Positions 49,518 through 57,730 of a stretch of DNA of 64,000 bases are shown here, in pieces. The notes under the pieces are model-generated. The model was not told where the DNA came from. It made no database searches and worked only from the letters and a program-made list of their open reading frames with translations. The DNA comes from Flavobacteriales bacterium. GTDB taxonomy: Bacteria; Bacteroidota; Bacteroidia; Flavobacteriales_F; PHOS-HE28. Within the stretch, counting starts at the first letter, position 1. Each line of letters opens with the position of its first letter. The stretch is from the NCBI GenBank assembly GCA_030584065.1, contig CP129489.1, positions 2,771,497-2,835,496 on the forward strand, read 5' to 3'. Both the position numbers and the translations under genes were made by a program.

Positions 49518-50396
49518 TCAGCTCCAGTGCAAGGCCTCGTGATCCATGCGAAGGTAGCGGCCCACGGCGATCCAGGTGGCCAGCAGGGCGATGATCAGCC
49601 CCACCGCCACCACCCCGGCGAAGAGCAGGCCAAGGGAGACCGCATCCGTGAAGGCCAGCAGGTCGGGCACATGGCGGCGCCCCAGCCACAGCAGGCCGGT
49701 GAGCCCGCCCACGGCCAGCACCGCCGCCACCAGGCCCTGCCACAGGCCGGCCAGCAGGAAGGGCCGCTTGATGAACCAGCGCGTGGCCCCCACCAGGTGC
49801 ATGGTGCGGATGAGGAAACGCTGGCTGTGCACCGCCAGCCGGATGGTGTTGTTGATGAGCGCCACGGCCACCACCAGCAGCAGCACCAGGAAGATGAGCC
49901 CGCCCAGGTTGAGGGTGACGAAGTTGCGCTGCATGTTCTCGATCACCGCGGCGTTGTAGGCCACATCGTTGAGCCGCGGGTCCTTGCGCAGCCCCTCCAC
50001 GATCCACCGCATGCTGTCCGGGTGCGCATAGGCCGGGCGTATGCTCAACTGGATGTTCGGGTCGATCGGGCTCACCCCGCCGAGCAGCTCCAGGAAATCC
50101 TCCCCGAGTTCCTCCTCCATCCGCGCGGCCGCCTCCTCCGGCGTCACCAGCACCGTGCCCGCGCACCACGGCTGCACGTCCAGCTCCTTGCGCAGCTTCA
50201 TCACGTCCACCTCCTTCTGCCCACGCTTCAGGAAGAGCTCCACCCGCACCTGCTCCTTGAAGTAGCGCTCCAGGGCGCGGGCGTTGAGCAGAATGAAGCC
50301 CTGGATGCCCAGCATCCACAGCACCAGCGTGATGCCGATGATGGTGCCCACGCTGGTGGTGCGCGTGCGGGACCTGATGCGACGGGCGGCGCTCAT
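49518..50396 (-). CDS. ftsX: Cell-division protein FtsX (permease-like)
   Basis: Encodes 292 residues from the ATG at 50396. An N-terminal membrane helix (GTIIGITLVLWMLGIQGFIL) is followed by an extracytoplasmic domain (residues about 60-160) and three C-terminal helices, the FtsX layout. FtsX with the ATPase FtsE controls cell-wall hydrolases during division; ftsE is not next to it. LIRTMHLVGATRWFIKRPFL is the conserved coupling segment. A -7 box lies seven bases upstream, back-to-back with the leuS promoter. Confidence 0.92.
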   Translation of the reverse strand: MSAARRIRSRTRTTSVGTIIGITLVLWMLGIQGFILLNARALERYFKEQVRVELFLKRGQKEVDVMKLRKELDVQPWCAGTVLVTPEEAAARMEEELGEDFLELLGGVSPIDPNIQLSIRPAYAHPDSMRWIVEGLRKDPRLNDVAYNAAVIENMQRNFVTLNLGGLIFLVLLLVVAVALINNTIRLAVHSQRFLIRTMHLVGATRWFIKRPFLLAGLWQGLVAAVLAVGGLTGLLWLGRRHVPDLLAFTDAVSLGLLFAGVVAVGLIIALLATWIAVGRYLRMDHEALHWS

Positions 50397-50403
50397 CCGG
50401 CGG

Positions 50404-50411
50404 CGAAGGTA
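50404..50411 (-). promoter_or_regulatory. -7 promoter element (TACCTTCG) for ftsX
   Basis: TACCTTCG on the minus strand, seven bases before the ftsX ATG, in the 61-base divergent gap shared with leuS. Confidence 0.5.
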
Positions 50412-50431
50412 TCCCGCGCACGGATGCCCGC

Positions 50432-50439
50432 TACTTTCG
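50432..50439 (+). promoter_or_regulatory. -7 promoter element (TACTTTCG) for leuS
   Basis: TACTTTCG, 18 bases before the leuS ATG. Confidence 0.5.
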
Positions 50440-50457
50440 CCGATCCATCGCACGGAC

Positions 50458-53400
50458 ATGGCTTACGAGCACAAGGACATCGAGCGGAAGTGGCAGGGTG
50501 AATGGCGCAAGCGCGGCACCTACCGGGTGACCAACGATCCGTCCAGGCCCAAGTACTACGTGCTCGACATGTTCCCCTACCCCAGCGGTGCCGGCCTGCA
50601 CGTGGGGCACCCGCTCGGCTACATCGCCAGCGACATCGTGGCGCGCTACAAGCGGCACAGCGGCTTCAACGTGCTGCATCCCATGGGCTACGACAGCTTC
50701 GGCCTGCCCGCCGAGCAGTACGCGATCCAGACCGGCCAGCATCCCGCCCAAACGACCAAGACCAATATCGAAGGTGGTTTTGATAAGGAAGGAAGACCGG
50801 TTGCCGGGTACAGGAATCAGCTGGACCGTATGGGCTTCAGCTTCGACTGGGACCGCGAGGTGCGCACCAGCGATCCGTCCTTTTACAAGTGGACCCAGTG
50901 GATCTTCCTGCAGCTCTTCGACAGCTGGTACGACCACGCGCAGCAGAAGGCCCGTCCCATCAGCGAACTGATCGCCTGTTTCGCCGAGAAGGGCAGCGCC
51001 GGCCAGGACACCAGCGTGCTCACGGGCGACATCGAGCGCTTCGTGGGCGGCTTCTCCGCGGCGGAATGGAACGCCTTCGATGAGCGCACCAAGCAGATGG
51101 TGCTGCAGCATTTCCGCCTGGCCTACCTCAGCGATGCCTGGGTGAACTGGTGCCCCGCGCTGGGCACCGTGCTCGCCAACGATGAGGTGAAGGACGGCGT
51201 GAGCGAGCGCGGCGGCCACCCCGTGGAGCGCAAGCGCATGAAGCAGTGGAGCCTGCGCATCACCGCCTACGCCCAGCGCCTGCTCGATGGGCTCGACGGG
51301 CTGGACTGGAGCGAGAGCATCAAGGAAGCCCAGCGCAACTGGATCGGTCGCAGCGAAGGCGCCACCGTGCGCTTCCCCATCGGCGCGGACTTCATCGAGG
51401 TCTTCACCACCCGCCCCGACACGCTCTTCGGCGTCACCTTCATCACCCTGGCCCCCGAGCATGTGCTGGTGGACAAGTTCACCACGCCCGACCGCAAGGC
51501 CGAGGTGGAGGCCTACGTGAACACCGCCAAGAACCGCAGCGAGCGCGAGCGCCAGGCCGAGGTGGACAAGGTGAGCGGCGTGTTCACCGGCAGCTACGCG
51601 AGGCACCCCTTCACCGGTGCGGATGTGCCCGTGTGGGTGGGCGATTACGTGCTGGCCGGCTACGGCACCGGTGCCGTGATGGCCGTGCCCGGCGGCGACC
51701 AGCGCGACTGGCGCTTCGCGAAGCACTTCGGTCTGCCCATCATCGCGGTGACCGAGGCTGCCGATATCGAGAAGGAGGCCGACGAGCGCAAGGACGCTAC
51801 CATCTGCAGCGAGGGCTTCCTCAAGGGCTTGAAGGTGCCGCAGGCCATCACCCGCGCCATCCAAGAGCTGGAGAAGCTCGGCGCCGGCGAGGGCCGCACC
51901 AACTTCCGCCTGCGCGATGCCGCCTTCGGCCGCCAGCGCTATTGGGGCGAGCCGATCCCCATCTACTACCAGGACGGAATCCCCTATCCGCTGCCGGAAA
52001 GCGAGTTGCCTTTGAAGCTACCCGAAGTGGACAAGTTCCTGCCCACGGAGGACGGTGAACCGCCCCTGGCCCGCGCCGCCAACTGGAGCTATAACGGCTT
52101 CCCGTTGGAGACCACCACCATGCCCGGCTGGGCCGGCAGCAGCTGGTACTTCCTGCGCTACATGGACCCGAAGAACGAGGGCCGGTTCGCGTCACCCGAG
52201 GCGATCAATTACTGGCAGCAGGTGGACCTCTACGTGGGCGGCAGCGAACACGCCACCGGCCACCTGCTCTACTTCCGCTTCTGGACCAAGTTCCTCTTCG
52301 ACCGCGGCTGGATCAACTTCGATGAGCCCGCGAAGAAGCTGGTGAACCAGGGGATGATCCAGGGGGTATCTGCCTCAATACACCCGACCGAAGTGTCAAT
52401 CGGACCAGCTGAAGCTGCTGATCGCATCAAGGTTCCTCAGGTTCTCATTTCTGCAGATCTCTATCAGGACTGGACATCTGGCTCCCGTCAACTTCAAAGC
52501 GCTGCTGCAAAGGAGATCAATCAACAACTCACGGTGCTTTCAGAACGAGTTCGGCAGAATGCCAAACTTGGCTCTCTTCAGTTCCTGGTTCCCGAAAACG
52601 GACCATTCAACAAAAGGAGTTTGCTCATTCCTATTGATACCCTTCAACCGGATTCTCAAGGTCGTATTTCAAGTGAGGAGACGCGTGTGAATGTCGAGGC
52701 TCTTTGTGCATGGCGAGATGAATTCAACGATGCGTTCCTCGTGCTTCGCGGTGATGACTTTCATGCCGAGCGCGCCATTGATAAAATGTCGAAGTCGAAG
52801 TGGAACGTAGTGAACCCTGACGAGATCATCGATCGCTACGGCGCCGACACGCTGCGGCTGTACGAAATGTTCCTGGGGCCGCTGGAGCAGAGCAAGCCCT
52901 GGGATACCAACGGCATCGAGGGCACCTACCGCTTCCTGCGGAAGTTCTGGAATCTGTTCCACCAGAGTGGAGATAGCGGTAAGGGTGGTGAAAGCGGTGA
53001 AAGGGAGGGTGCGGCCTACGCACAACCTGGCCACAGCGCACCTGTAGCGTCGACCCACCGGGTCGACCCGATACAGGTAAGCGAAGAACAACCCACAAAA
53101 GCAGAATTGAAGGTCCTGCACGCCACCCTGAAGAAGGTGACCGAGGACATCGAGAAGATGTCGTTCAACACCAGCGTGGCGCAATTCATGATCGCGGTGA
53201 ACGAGCTGGGCAGCCTGAAGTGCAACAAGCGCGCGGTGCTGGAGCCGCTGGTGATCGCGCTGGCGCCCTTCGCGCCGCACATCGCCGAGGAGCTGTGGGA
53301 GAAGCTCGGGCATGCCACGAGCGTTACCACCGCACCCTGGCCGCAGTGGAGCGCCGAGCACCTGGTGGAGGACAGTTTCAGCTACCCCATCAGCTTCAAC

Positions 53401-53559
53401 GGCAAGACACGCCTGCAGCTCGAGTTCCCCATCGCGCTGGATGCCAAGGCGGTGGAGGCTGCCGTATTGGCCAATCCCGAGGTGCAGGCCCGCCTGGAGG
53501 GCAAGGCCCCGAAGAAGGTGATCGTGGTGCCTAGGCGCATCGTGAATATCGTGGTGTAA
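50458..53559 (+). CDS. leuS: Leucyl-tRNA synthetase, with two unusual inserts
   Basis: Encodes 1033 residues. It charges tRNA-Leu. The class I HIGH-type motif is HVGHPLGY near residue 48, the editing domain lies near 230-430, and KMSKS is at residues 776-780. The catalytic and anticodon parts look normal. Bacteroidota enzymes are usually about 920-930 residues. The excess lies in two places. Residues about 637-741 (after KLVNQGMIQG) are an unfamiliar segment in clearly lower-GC DNA that replaces a usual stretch of about 35 residues. Residues about 836-880 are a Gly/Ser/Glu-rich linker that includes a palindromic repeat. The frame is intact through both, so the product is probably functional. 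Confidence 0.95.
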   Translation: MAYEHKDIERKWQGEWRKRGTYRVTNDPSRPKYYVLDMFPYPSGAGLHVGHPLGYIASDIVARYKRHSGFNVLHPMGYDSFGLPAEQYAIQTGQHPAQTTKTNIEGGFDKEGRPVAGYRNQLDRMGFSFDWDREVRTSDPSFYKWTQWIFLQLFDSWYDHAQQKARPISELIACFAEKGSAGQDTSVLTGDIERFVGGFSAAEWNAFDERTKQMVLQHFRLAYLSDAWVNWCPALGTVLANDEVKDGVSERGGHPVERKRMKQWSLRITAYAQRLLDGLDGLDWSESIKEAQRNWIGRSEGATVRFPIGADFIEVFTTRPDTLFGVTFITLAPEHVLVDKFTTPDRKAEVEAYVNTAKNRSERERQAEVDKVSGVFTGSYARHPFTGADVPVWVGDYVLAGYGTGAVMAVPGGDQRDWRFAKHFGLPIIAVTEAADIEKEADERKDATICSEGFLKGLKVPQAITRAIQELEKLGAGEGRTNFRLRDAAFGRQRYWGEPIPIYYQDGIPYPLPESELPLKLPEVDKFLPTEDGEPPLARAANWSYNGFPLETTTMPGWAGSSWYFLRYMDPKNEGRFASPEAINYWQQVDLYVGGSEHATGHLLYFRFWTKFLFDRGWINFDEPAKKLVNQGMIQGVSASIHPTEVSIGPAEAADRIKVPQVLISADLYQDWTSGSRQLQSAAAKEINQQLTVLSERVRQNAKLGSLQFLVPENGPFNKRSLLIPIDTLQPDSQGRISSEETRVNVEALCAWRDEFNDAFLVLRGDDFHAERAIDKMSKSKWNVVNPDEIIDRYGADTLRLYEMFLGPLEQSKPWDTNGIEGTYRFLRKFWNLFHQSGDSGKGGESGEREGAAYAQPGHSAPVASTHRVDPIQVSEEQPTKAELKVLHATLKKVTEDIEKMSFNTSVAQFMIAVNELGSLKCNKRAVLEPLVIALAPFAPHIAEELWEKLGHATSVTTAPWPQWSAEHLVEDSFSYPISFNGKTRLQLEFPIALDAKAVEAAVLANPEVQARLEGKAPKKVIVVPRRIVNIVV
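53049..53067 (+). repeat. Palindrome inside leuS (gtcgaccc-acc-gggtcgac)
   Basis: A perfect 8-bp inverted repeat with a three-base loop lies within the segment encoding the non-conserved linker of leuS. It resembles extragenic palindromes and sits in frame. Confidence 0.6.
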
Positions 53560-53704
53560 TGCACTGTGTATTAGGTCATTAGGGCATGCGCATTGCACGC
53601 TCCCGGGCCTAGGGCGCAACACGCAACCCGCCCCCGCGCAAGCCATGCGCACGCTTGGCTCGGCCAACCGCACCGATCGGCATGTACCTTGCGTTATGGG
53701 GTGC

Positions 53705-54526
53705 ATGGCACGCACATCCACTTTCCTGTTGGCGGGTCTCGGCCTTCTCACCATGGCCTTCGCCCAGAGCGACCGTCCTGCTGAACCCCCGCCCGCCCCG
53801 GCGGCGCCGTCAGGGTTCCGGACGGTGAACCACAGCGCCTTCAAGCCGGGCGAGAAGCTCACCTACATCGTGCACTACGGCATCGTGAATGCCGGTGAGG
53901 CGGTGGTGGAGCTGAAGGAGGGCGACCAGGAGATCATGGGCCGCAAGGTGTGGCGCGCCGTGGGACGCGGCCGCAGCCTGGGCGCGTTCAACGCCTTCTA
54001 CAAGGTCGACGACTACTACGAGAGCCACTTCGATGCACAGGGTGTGTTCCCGTGGATCTTCCAGCGCCGGGTGAGCGAGGGCGGCTTCGAGTTCAGCCAG
54101 GACTACATGTACAAGCAGCACCGCGGCGAAGTGACCACGCAGAAGAACCAGACGCACAAGGTGCCCTCCAGCGTGCAGGACATGCTCAGCGCCTTCTACT
54201 ACGCGCGCACGCTCGACTTCAGCAACGCCAAGCCCGGCGACGTCTACACCATCGAGACCTTCCTCGACGACGAGCTGTGGCCGCTGCAGATGAAGTTCAT
54301 GGGCAAGGAGACCATCAAGCTGCGCAACGGCAGGTACAAGTGCATGCGCTTCCAGCCGGTGGTGCAGGAGGGCCGCATCTTCAAGACCAACGACGACCTC
54401 AACGTGTGGATCACCGACGACGGCAACAAGATCCCCGTGCTGGCGCAGGCCAAGGTGCTGGTGGGCTCGATCAAGATGGAGCTCAGCGACTATGAAGGGC
54501 TGAGCCACCCGATCGCGAAGCTGTAA
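53705..54526 (+). CDS. DUF3108 secreted protein
   Basis: Encodes 273 residues from MARTSTFLLAGLGLLTMAFA (an ATG three codons earlier is possible). After a Pro-rich linker, FKPGEKLTYIVHYGIVNAGE and AVVELKEGDQEIMGRKVWRA open the DUF3108 domain, which continues with YKVDDYYESHFDAQGVFPW and ends KMELSDYEGLSHPIAKL. The family is periplasmic with a lipocalin-like beta fold; role unknown. A perfect hairpin terminator lies 23 bases downstream. Confidence 0.87.
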   Translation: MARTSTFLLAGLGLLTMAFAQSDRPAEPPPAPAAPSGFRTVNHSAFKPGEKLTYIVHYGIVNAGEAVVELKEGDQEIMGRKVWRAVGRGRSLGAFNAFYKVDDYYESHFDAQGVFPWIFQRRVSEGGFEFSQDYMYKQHRGEVTTQKNQTHKVPSSVQDMLSAFYYARTLDFSNAKPGDVYTIETFLDDELWPLQMKFMGKETIKLRNGRYKCMRFQPVVQEGRIFKTNDDLNVWITDDGNKIPVLAQAKVLVGSIKMELSDYEGLSHPIAKL

Positions 54527-54549
54527 CAGCGCATCGTGGAAACGCATCC

Positions 54550-54585
54550 AACCGCCCCGGCCCCAGCGCCGGGGCGGTTGCTTTT
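54550..54585 (+). terminator. Rho-independent terminator after DUF3108
   Basis: A perfect 12-bp stem (aaccgccccggc at 54550-54561 with gccggggcggtt at 54568-54579) followed by gctttt. It lies just before the M23 peptidase start, which must therefore have its own signal or rely on read-through. Confidence 0.85.
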
Positions 54586-54594
54586 CTTGCCGCC

Positions 54595-55872
54595 ATGAAG
54601 CGGTGGGTGAAGTGGGGCATCGGCGGAGCCGTGGCCGCAGCGGCGGTGTATGTGCTCATCGGCGTGGACGTGCGGCCGCATGTGGAGTACGTGGAGGAGC
54701 CCGTGGCCGCGGACACCGCCACGCTTCCCCTGCCGGCGCCCACGGTCTTCGGCGTCTCCATGGAGGGCCTCACGCTGCGCGAAAGCAAGGTGCGCCCCGG
54801 CGCCACCTTCAGCAGCATCCTCACCGCCGAGGGCGTACCCCTGGCCGTGGCCCATGCCGTGGCCGAGCGCGCCCAAGGGCTCTTCGACGTGCGGCGCCTC
54901 CGGGCCGGGCATCCCTTCGCCTTCCTCACGCCCGACACCGCGGGCGCCACGCCGCGCTATTTCATCTACGAGGCCGACCCCGTGCGCTACGTGGTCTTCC
55001 ACCTGCTGCCCGAGAACCTCTACGTCACCGTGGGCGAGCGACCCGTGGAGACCAGCCAGCACGCCATCGCCTGCACGGTGACCGGCGCGCTGTACAACGA
55101 CCTCGCTGCGGCGGGCGCCGATCCCGTGCTGGCGGTGCTGCTGAGCGAGGTCTTCGCCTGGACGGTGGATTTCTACCGCATCCAGAAGGGCGATGTGTTC
55201 AGCGTGACCTACGCCGAGCGCACCGTGGAAGGGCAGCGCGTGGGCCCGCCCGAGGTCCTGGCGGCCCGCTACACCAGCGGCGGCGTGGCCAAGGCAGCGT
55301 TCCGGTTCGGCGAAGGGAAGCAGGCGGCCTACTACGACGAGGACGGCAACAGCCTGCGCAAGGCCTTCCTGAAGGCGCCGCTGAAATTCAGCCGGATCAC
55401 CAGCGGCTTCACCATGAAGCGGCTGCACCCGGTGCAGAAGGTGATGAAGGCCCACCTCGGCACCGACTACGCCGCACCCTATGGCACGCCCATCCTGGCC
55501 GTGGGCGATGGCGTGGTGGAGCAGGCCGGCCGCACCGGGGGCAACGGCAACTTCGTGAAGGTGCGGCACAACAGCGTGTACACCACCCAGTACCTGCACA
55601 TGCGCCGGATCCTGGTGAAGCAGGGCCAGCGCGTGCAACAGGGTGATGTGATCGGCGAGGTGGGCAGCACCGGGCTGGCCACCGGGCCCCACGTGTGCTT
55701 CCGCTTCTGGAAGAACGGCCAGCAGGTGGACCATCGGCGCGAGGAATTCCCCAGCGCCGAGCCGATCGCCGCAGCCGACCGCGCCGCCTTCACCGCCCTG
55801 CGCGACAGCCTGGGCACGGGCCTCGATGAGGCCGAACAGGCGCTGGCCCAAGGCCGCCTGGTGAACTTCTAA
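54595..55872 (+). CDS. M23 (LytM-type) peptidoglycan endopeptidase, membrane-anchored
   Basis: Encodes 425 residues. An N-terminal membrane anchor (WGIGGAVAAAAVYVLIGV) precedes an OapA/LysM-like region (residues 55-260) and a C-terminal peptidase domain. The zinc motif HLGTDYAAPYGTP (H-x3-D) lies near residue 287 and YLHMRRILVKQGQ near 330. The usual H-x-H reads GPHVCFRFW, keeping the first His but with Cys in place of the second. I recall this variant in related Bacteroidota proteins, so it may be normal for the subfamily. Such enzymes cleave peptide cross-links during growth. The 3' end overlaps the convergent next gene by four bases. Confidence 0.88.
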   Translation: MKRWVKWGIGGAVAAAAVYVLIGVDVRPHVEYVEEPVAADTATLPLPAPTVFGVSMEGLTLRESKVRPGATFSSILTAEGVPLAVAHAVAERAQGLFDVRRLRAGHPFAFLTPDTAGATPRYFIYEADPVRYVVFHLLPENLYVTVGERPVETSQHAIACTVTGALYNDLAAAGADPVLAVLLSEVFAWTVDFYRIQKGDVFSVTYAERTVEGQRVGPPEVLAARYTSGGVAKAAFRFGEGKQAAYYDEDGNSLRKAFLKAPLKFSRITSGFTMKRLHPVQKVMKAHLGTDYAAPYGTPILAVGDGVVEQAGRTGGNGNFVKVRHNSVYTTQYLHMRRILVKQGQRVQQGDVIGEVGSTGLATGPHVCFRFWKNGQQVDHRREEFPSAEPIAAADRAAFTALRDSLGTGLDEAEQALAQGRLVNF

Positions 55873-56510
55873 GCGCCTGCCAGCGCGCGGATCGCCCGGT
55901 GCGCATGCGTGCCGCCCGGCTTGCCGATGCAGTTGAGCAGGGCCTTCGCCAGCACATCGTGCGGCATGGGCTTGTACTTGTCCGGCAGCAGCGGGGCCAG
56001 GGCTTTCGCCACCACGATGCCGATGCGCTCGCCGGTGCGCTTCTCCTTGCGCGGGCCGGTGAGGATGGAGGGGTGGAAGATGTGCAGCTCGGGGAAGCCC
56101 ATGCCCTTCAGCTCCTGCTCCATCTCGCCCTTCACCCGGTTGTAGAACACGCGCGACCGCGCATCCGCCCCGATGGCGCTCACCACGGCGAAGCTGCGCA
56201 CGCCCAGCTGCCTGGCCCAGCGCGCCAGGCCCACCACCAGGTCCTTGTCCACGTGCATGAACCGGGCCTGGTCGCCGCCCACCTTGCGGATGGTTGTTCC
56301 CAAACAGCAGATTACCGCGTCCACCGGCTCAGGGCGCAGAGCGGAAAGGAGGTCGCCGTCGCCTGGAATCCATTCCGTGAGCTTGGGGTGCCGGATTCCG
56401 CTGGAGCGCCGCGCTAGGGATGCTACGCCCGTGATGCCACCGGCGCTCAGGGCCTGCTCCAGCACCGACCCGCCCACGAGGCCCGAAGCCCCTGCCAAAA
56501 GGATGCGCAT
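55869..56510 (-). CDS. NAD(P)-binding oxidoreductase, HTATIP2/atypical SDR type
   Basis: Encodes 213 residues. The Rossmann dinucleotide motif LLAGASGLVGGSVLEQAL lies at residue 5, with VDAVICCLGTT near 65, FAVVSAIGADARSRVFYNRVK (Ser/Tyr/Lys-like set) near 110, and FHPSILTGPR near 145. This matches atypical short-chain reductases; the substrate is unknown. It is divergent from the membrane-protein/regulator pair at 56581. Confidence 0.83.
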   Translation of the reverse strand: MRILLAGASGLVGGSVLEQALSAGGITGVASLARRSSGIRHPKLTEWIPGDGDLLSALRPEPVDAVICCLGTTIRKVGGDQARFMHVDKDLVVGLARWARQLGVRSFAVVSAIGADARSRVFYNRVKGEMEQELKGMGFPELHIFHPSILTGPRKEKRTGERIGIVVAKALAPLLPDKYKPMPHDVLAKALLNCIGKPGGTHAHRAIRALAGA

Positions 56511-56531
56511 GACACAAATGTGGGCACCATA

Positions 56532-56561
56532 TTGTTTACTATATAGACTTGTCTATATTTG
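56532..56561 (+). promoter_or_regulatory. Bacteroidota promoter with embedded palindromic operator
   Basis: TTG at 56532-56534 and TATATTTG at 56554-56561 are separated by 19 bases, the consensus -33/-7 arrangement. Between and overlapping the -7 is a perfect palindrome, ATATAGACTTGTCTATAT (56541-56558). It lies 20 bases before the start at 56581. A dimeric winged-helix protein bound here would block transcription, and the second gene of the unit encodes one. Confidence 0.8.
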
Positions 56562-56580
56562 CCCAAAATTCAACCCGACC

Positions 56581-57168
56581 ATGGAACAGCAACTCACTCC
56601 CGACCAGAGCCTGCGGCTCATTGAGAGCATGATCGGCCAGGCCAAGCGCAGCTTCAGCCGCTACAGCTTCTACTTCCTGCTCTGGGGCATCCTGCTCACG
56701 GGCGCCATGCTGGCCACCTACTTGCTCAGTGGCCTCAGCCCATCCGTGCGCCACGGCATGCCTTGGGGCGTCGCGGGCATCGCGGGGGGGCTCATCAGCT
56801 CCATCCATGGCGCGCGCCAATCGCGCAGCGAGCTGGTGAGCAATCCCATGGACCGCATCGTGGGCTGGGTCTGGGGCAGCTTCGTCATCACCCTGATGCT
56901 GGTGCTCTTCGGCACCTTGCGCAATGGCCTGGACCCCGGCCCTGCCGTAACGCTGCTCACCGGCCTCCCCACCTTCCTGACCGGCCAGGTGCTGAGGTTC
57001 CGGCCGCTCATCGCCGGAGGCCTGCTCTTCTGGGCGGCGGGCATCGCCATGCACTTCACCGCGGACGCGGGCCTGCTCACCGCGCTCTATTGCGGCGCCA
57101 TGCTCTTGGGCTACATCATCCCGGGATTCCTGCTGAAGCGACAAGAGGATGCCCTTCGCGCCGCTTGA
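56581..57168 (+). CDS. Multi-pass membrane protein paired with a winged-helix regulator
   Basis: Encodes 195 residues. A short soluble N-terminus (MEQQLTPDQSLRLIESMIGQ) is followed by about six hydrophobic segments (YFLLWGILLTGAMLATYLL, GVAGIAGGLISSI, GWVWGSFVITLMLVLFG, GLPTFLTGQVL, GGLLFWAAGIAMHF, LYCGAMLLGYIIPGFLL). I recall similar proteins beside HTH_34 regulators in Bacteroidota; function unknown. It overlaps the regulator gene by 20 bases. Its promoter carries a palindromic operator. Confidence 0.75.
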   Translation: MEQQLTPDQSLRLIESMIGQAKRSFSRYSFYFLLWGILLTGAMLATYLLSGLSPSVRHGMPWGVAGIAGGLISSIHGARQSRSELVSNPMDRIVGWVWGSFVITLMLVLFGTLRNGLDPGPAVTLLTGLPTFLTGQVLRFRPLIAGGLLFWAAGIAMHFTADAGLLTALYCGAMLLGYIIPGFLLKRQEDALRAA

Positions 57169-57436
57169 CCCCGTGCTGCACAACCAGCTGCGGCTGGCGG
57201 TGATGAGCCTGCTGGTGGGCGTGGACAGCGCGGATTTCAACTTCCTGCTCGAACGCACCGGCGCCACGCGCGGCAACCTGAGCGTTCAGATCTCCAAGCT
57301 GAAGGAGGCGGGCTACATCGAAGTGACGAAGAGCTTCAAGGACAACTACCCCAATACCTCCTGCCGGGTCTCGTCAACAGGGCTGGCAGCATTCGAGGCC
57401 TATGTAGCCGCTATCAAGGGCTACCTGGGCAAATGA
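57149..57436 (+). CDS. Winged-helix (HTH_34/MarR-like) transcriptional regulator
   Basis: Encodes 95 residues. VLHNQLRLAVMSLLVGVDSA and FNFLLERTGATRGNLSVQIS form the helix-turn-helix, and KLKEAGYIEVTKSF the wing entry, typical of the small one-domain regulators of PF13601. It overlaps the 3' end of the membrane-protein gene. It is the obvious candidate to bind the palindrome at 56541-56558 and repress its own operon. Confidence 0.88.
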   Translation: MPFAPLDPVLHNQLRLAVMSLLVGVDSADFNFLLERTGATRGNLSVQISKLKEAGYIEVTKSFKDNYPNTSCRVSSTGLAAFEAYVAAIKGYLGK

Positions 57437-57543
57437 GGCGGGGATGGGCTTGACAAGCTCCGTCGATCACCAGTCGGAATCGGTCGAAAAGCGGGAACCG
57501 GGTGCGCCGCGCGCCGTTCACAGGACCCGAAGCACCGACCACC

Positions 57544-57672
57544 ATGGAAACGAAATACCGCACCCTCATCCAAGCCGCCGTGCTCTTCCTGCTGCTCGTC
57601 TGCGTATCCGCCACCAATGGCGACGGTGCGCAGGCCGCCGAGGCCACCGCCCAGGTGGCTGCCTCCGAGTGA
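57544..57672 (+). CDS. 42-residue secreted or membrane peptide
   Basis: Reads METKYRTLIQAAVLFLLLVC, then VSATNGDGAQAAEATAQVAA and SE. A hydrophobic core and an Ala-rich end suggest a short membrane or secreted peptide. A hairpin terminator follows 21 bases later. No family recognised; it could be chance, but the frame fits the gap well. Confidence 0.5.
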   Translation: METKYRTLIQAAVLFLLLVCVSATNGDGAQAAEATAQVAASE

Positions 57673-57692
57673 ACCGCATCCATACACCATAC

Positions 57693-57726
57693 ACCGAGGC
57701 CGTGCCCTGTAAGGCGCGGCCTTGGT
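57693..57726. terminator. Hairpin between convergent genes
   Basis: Arms accgaggccgtgcc (57693-57706) and ggcgcggccttggt (57713-57726) pair over 14 positions with two G-T pairs and a six-base loop. It lies between the small peptide gene and the CpcT-like gene and may serve both. Confidence 0.6.
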
Positions 57727-57730
57727 GCGT

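Noticed and set aside
48664..50421. Minus-strand open frame of 585 codons over uppP, DUF3098 and ftsX
   Set aside because: Alternative frame of three well-recognised genes.
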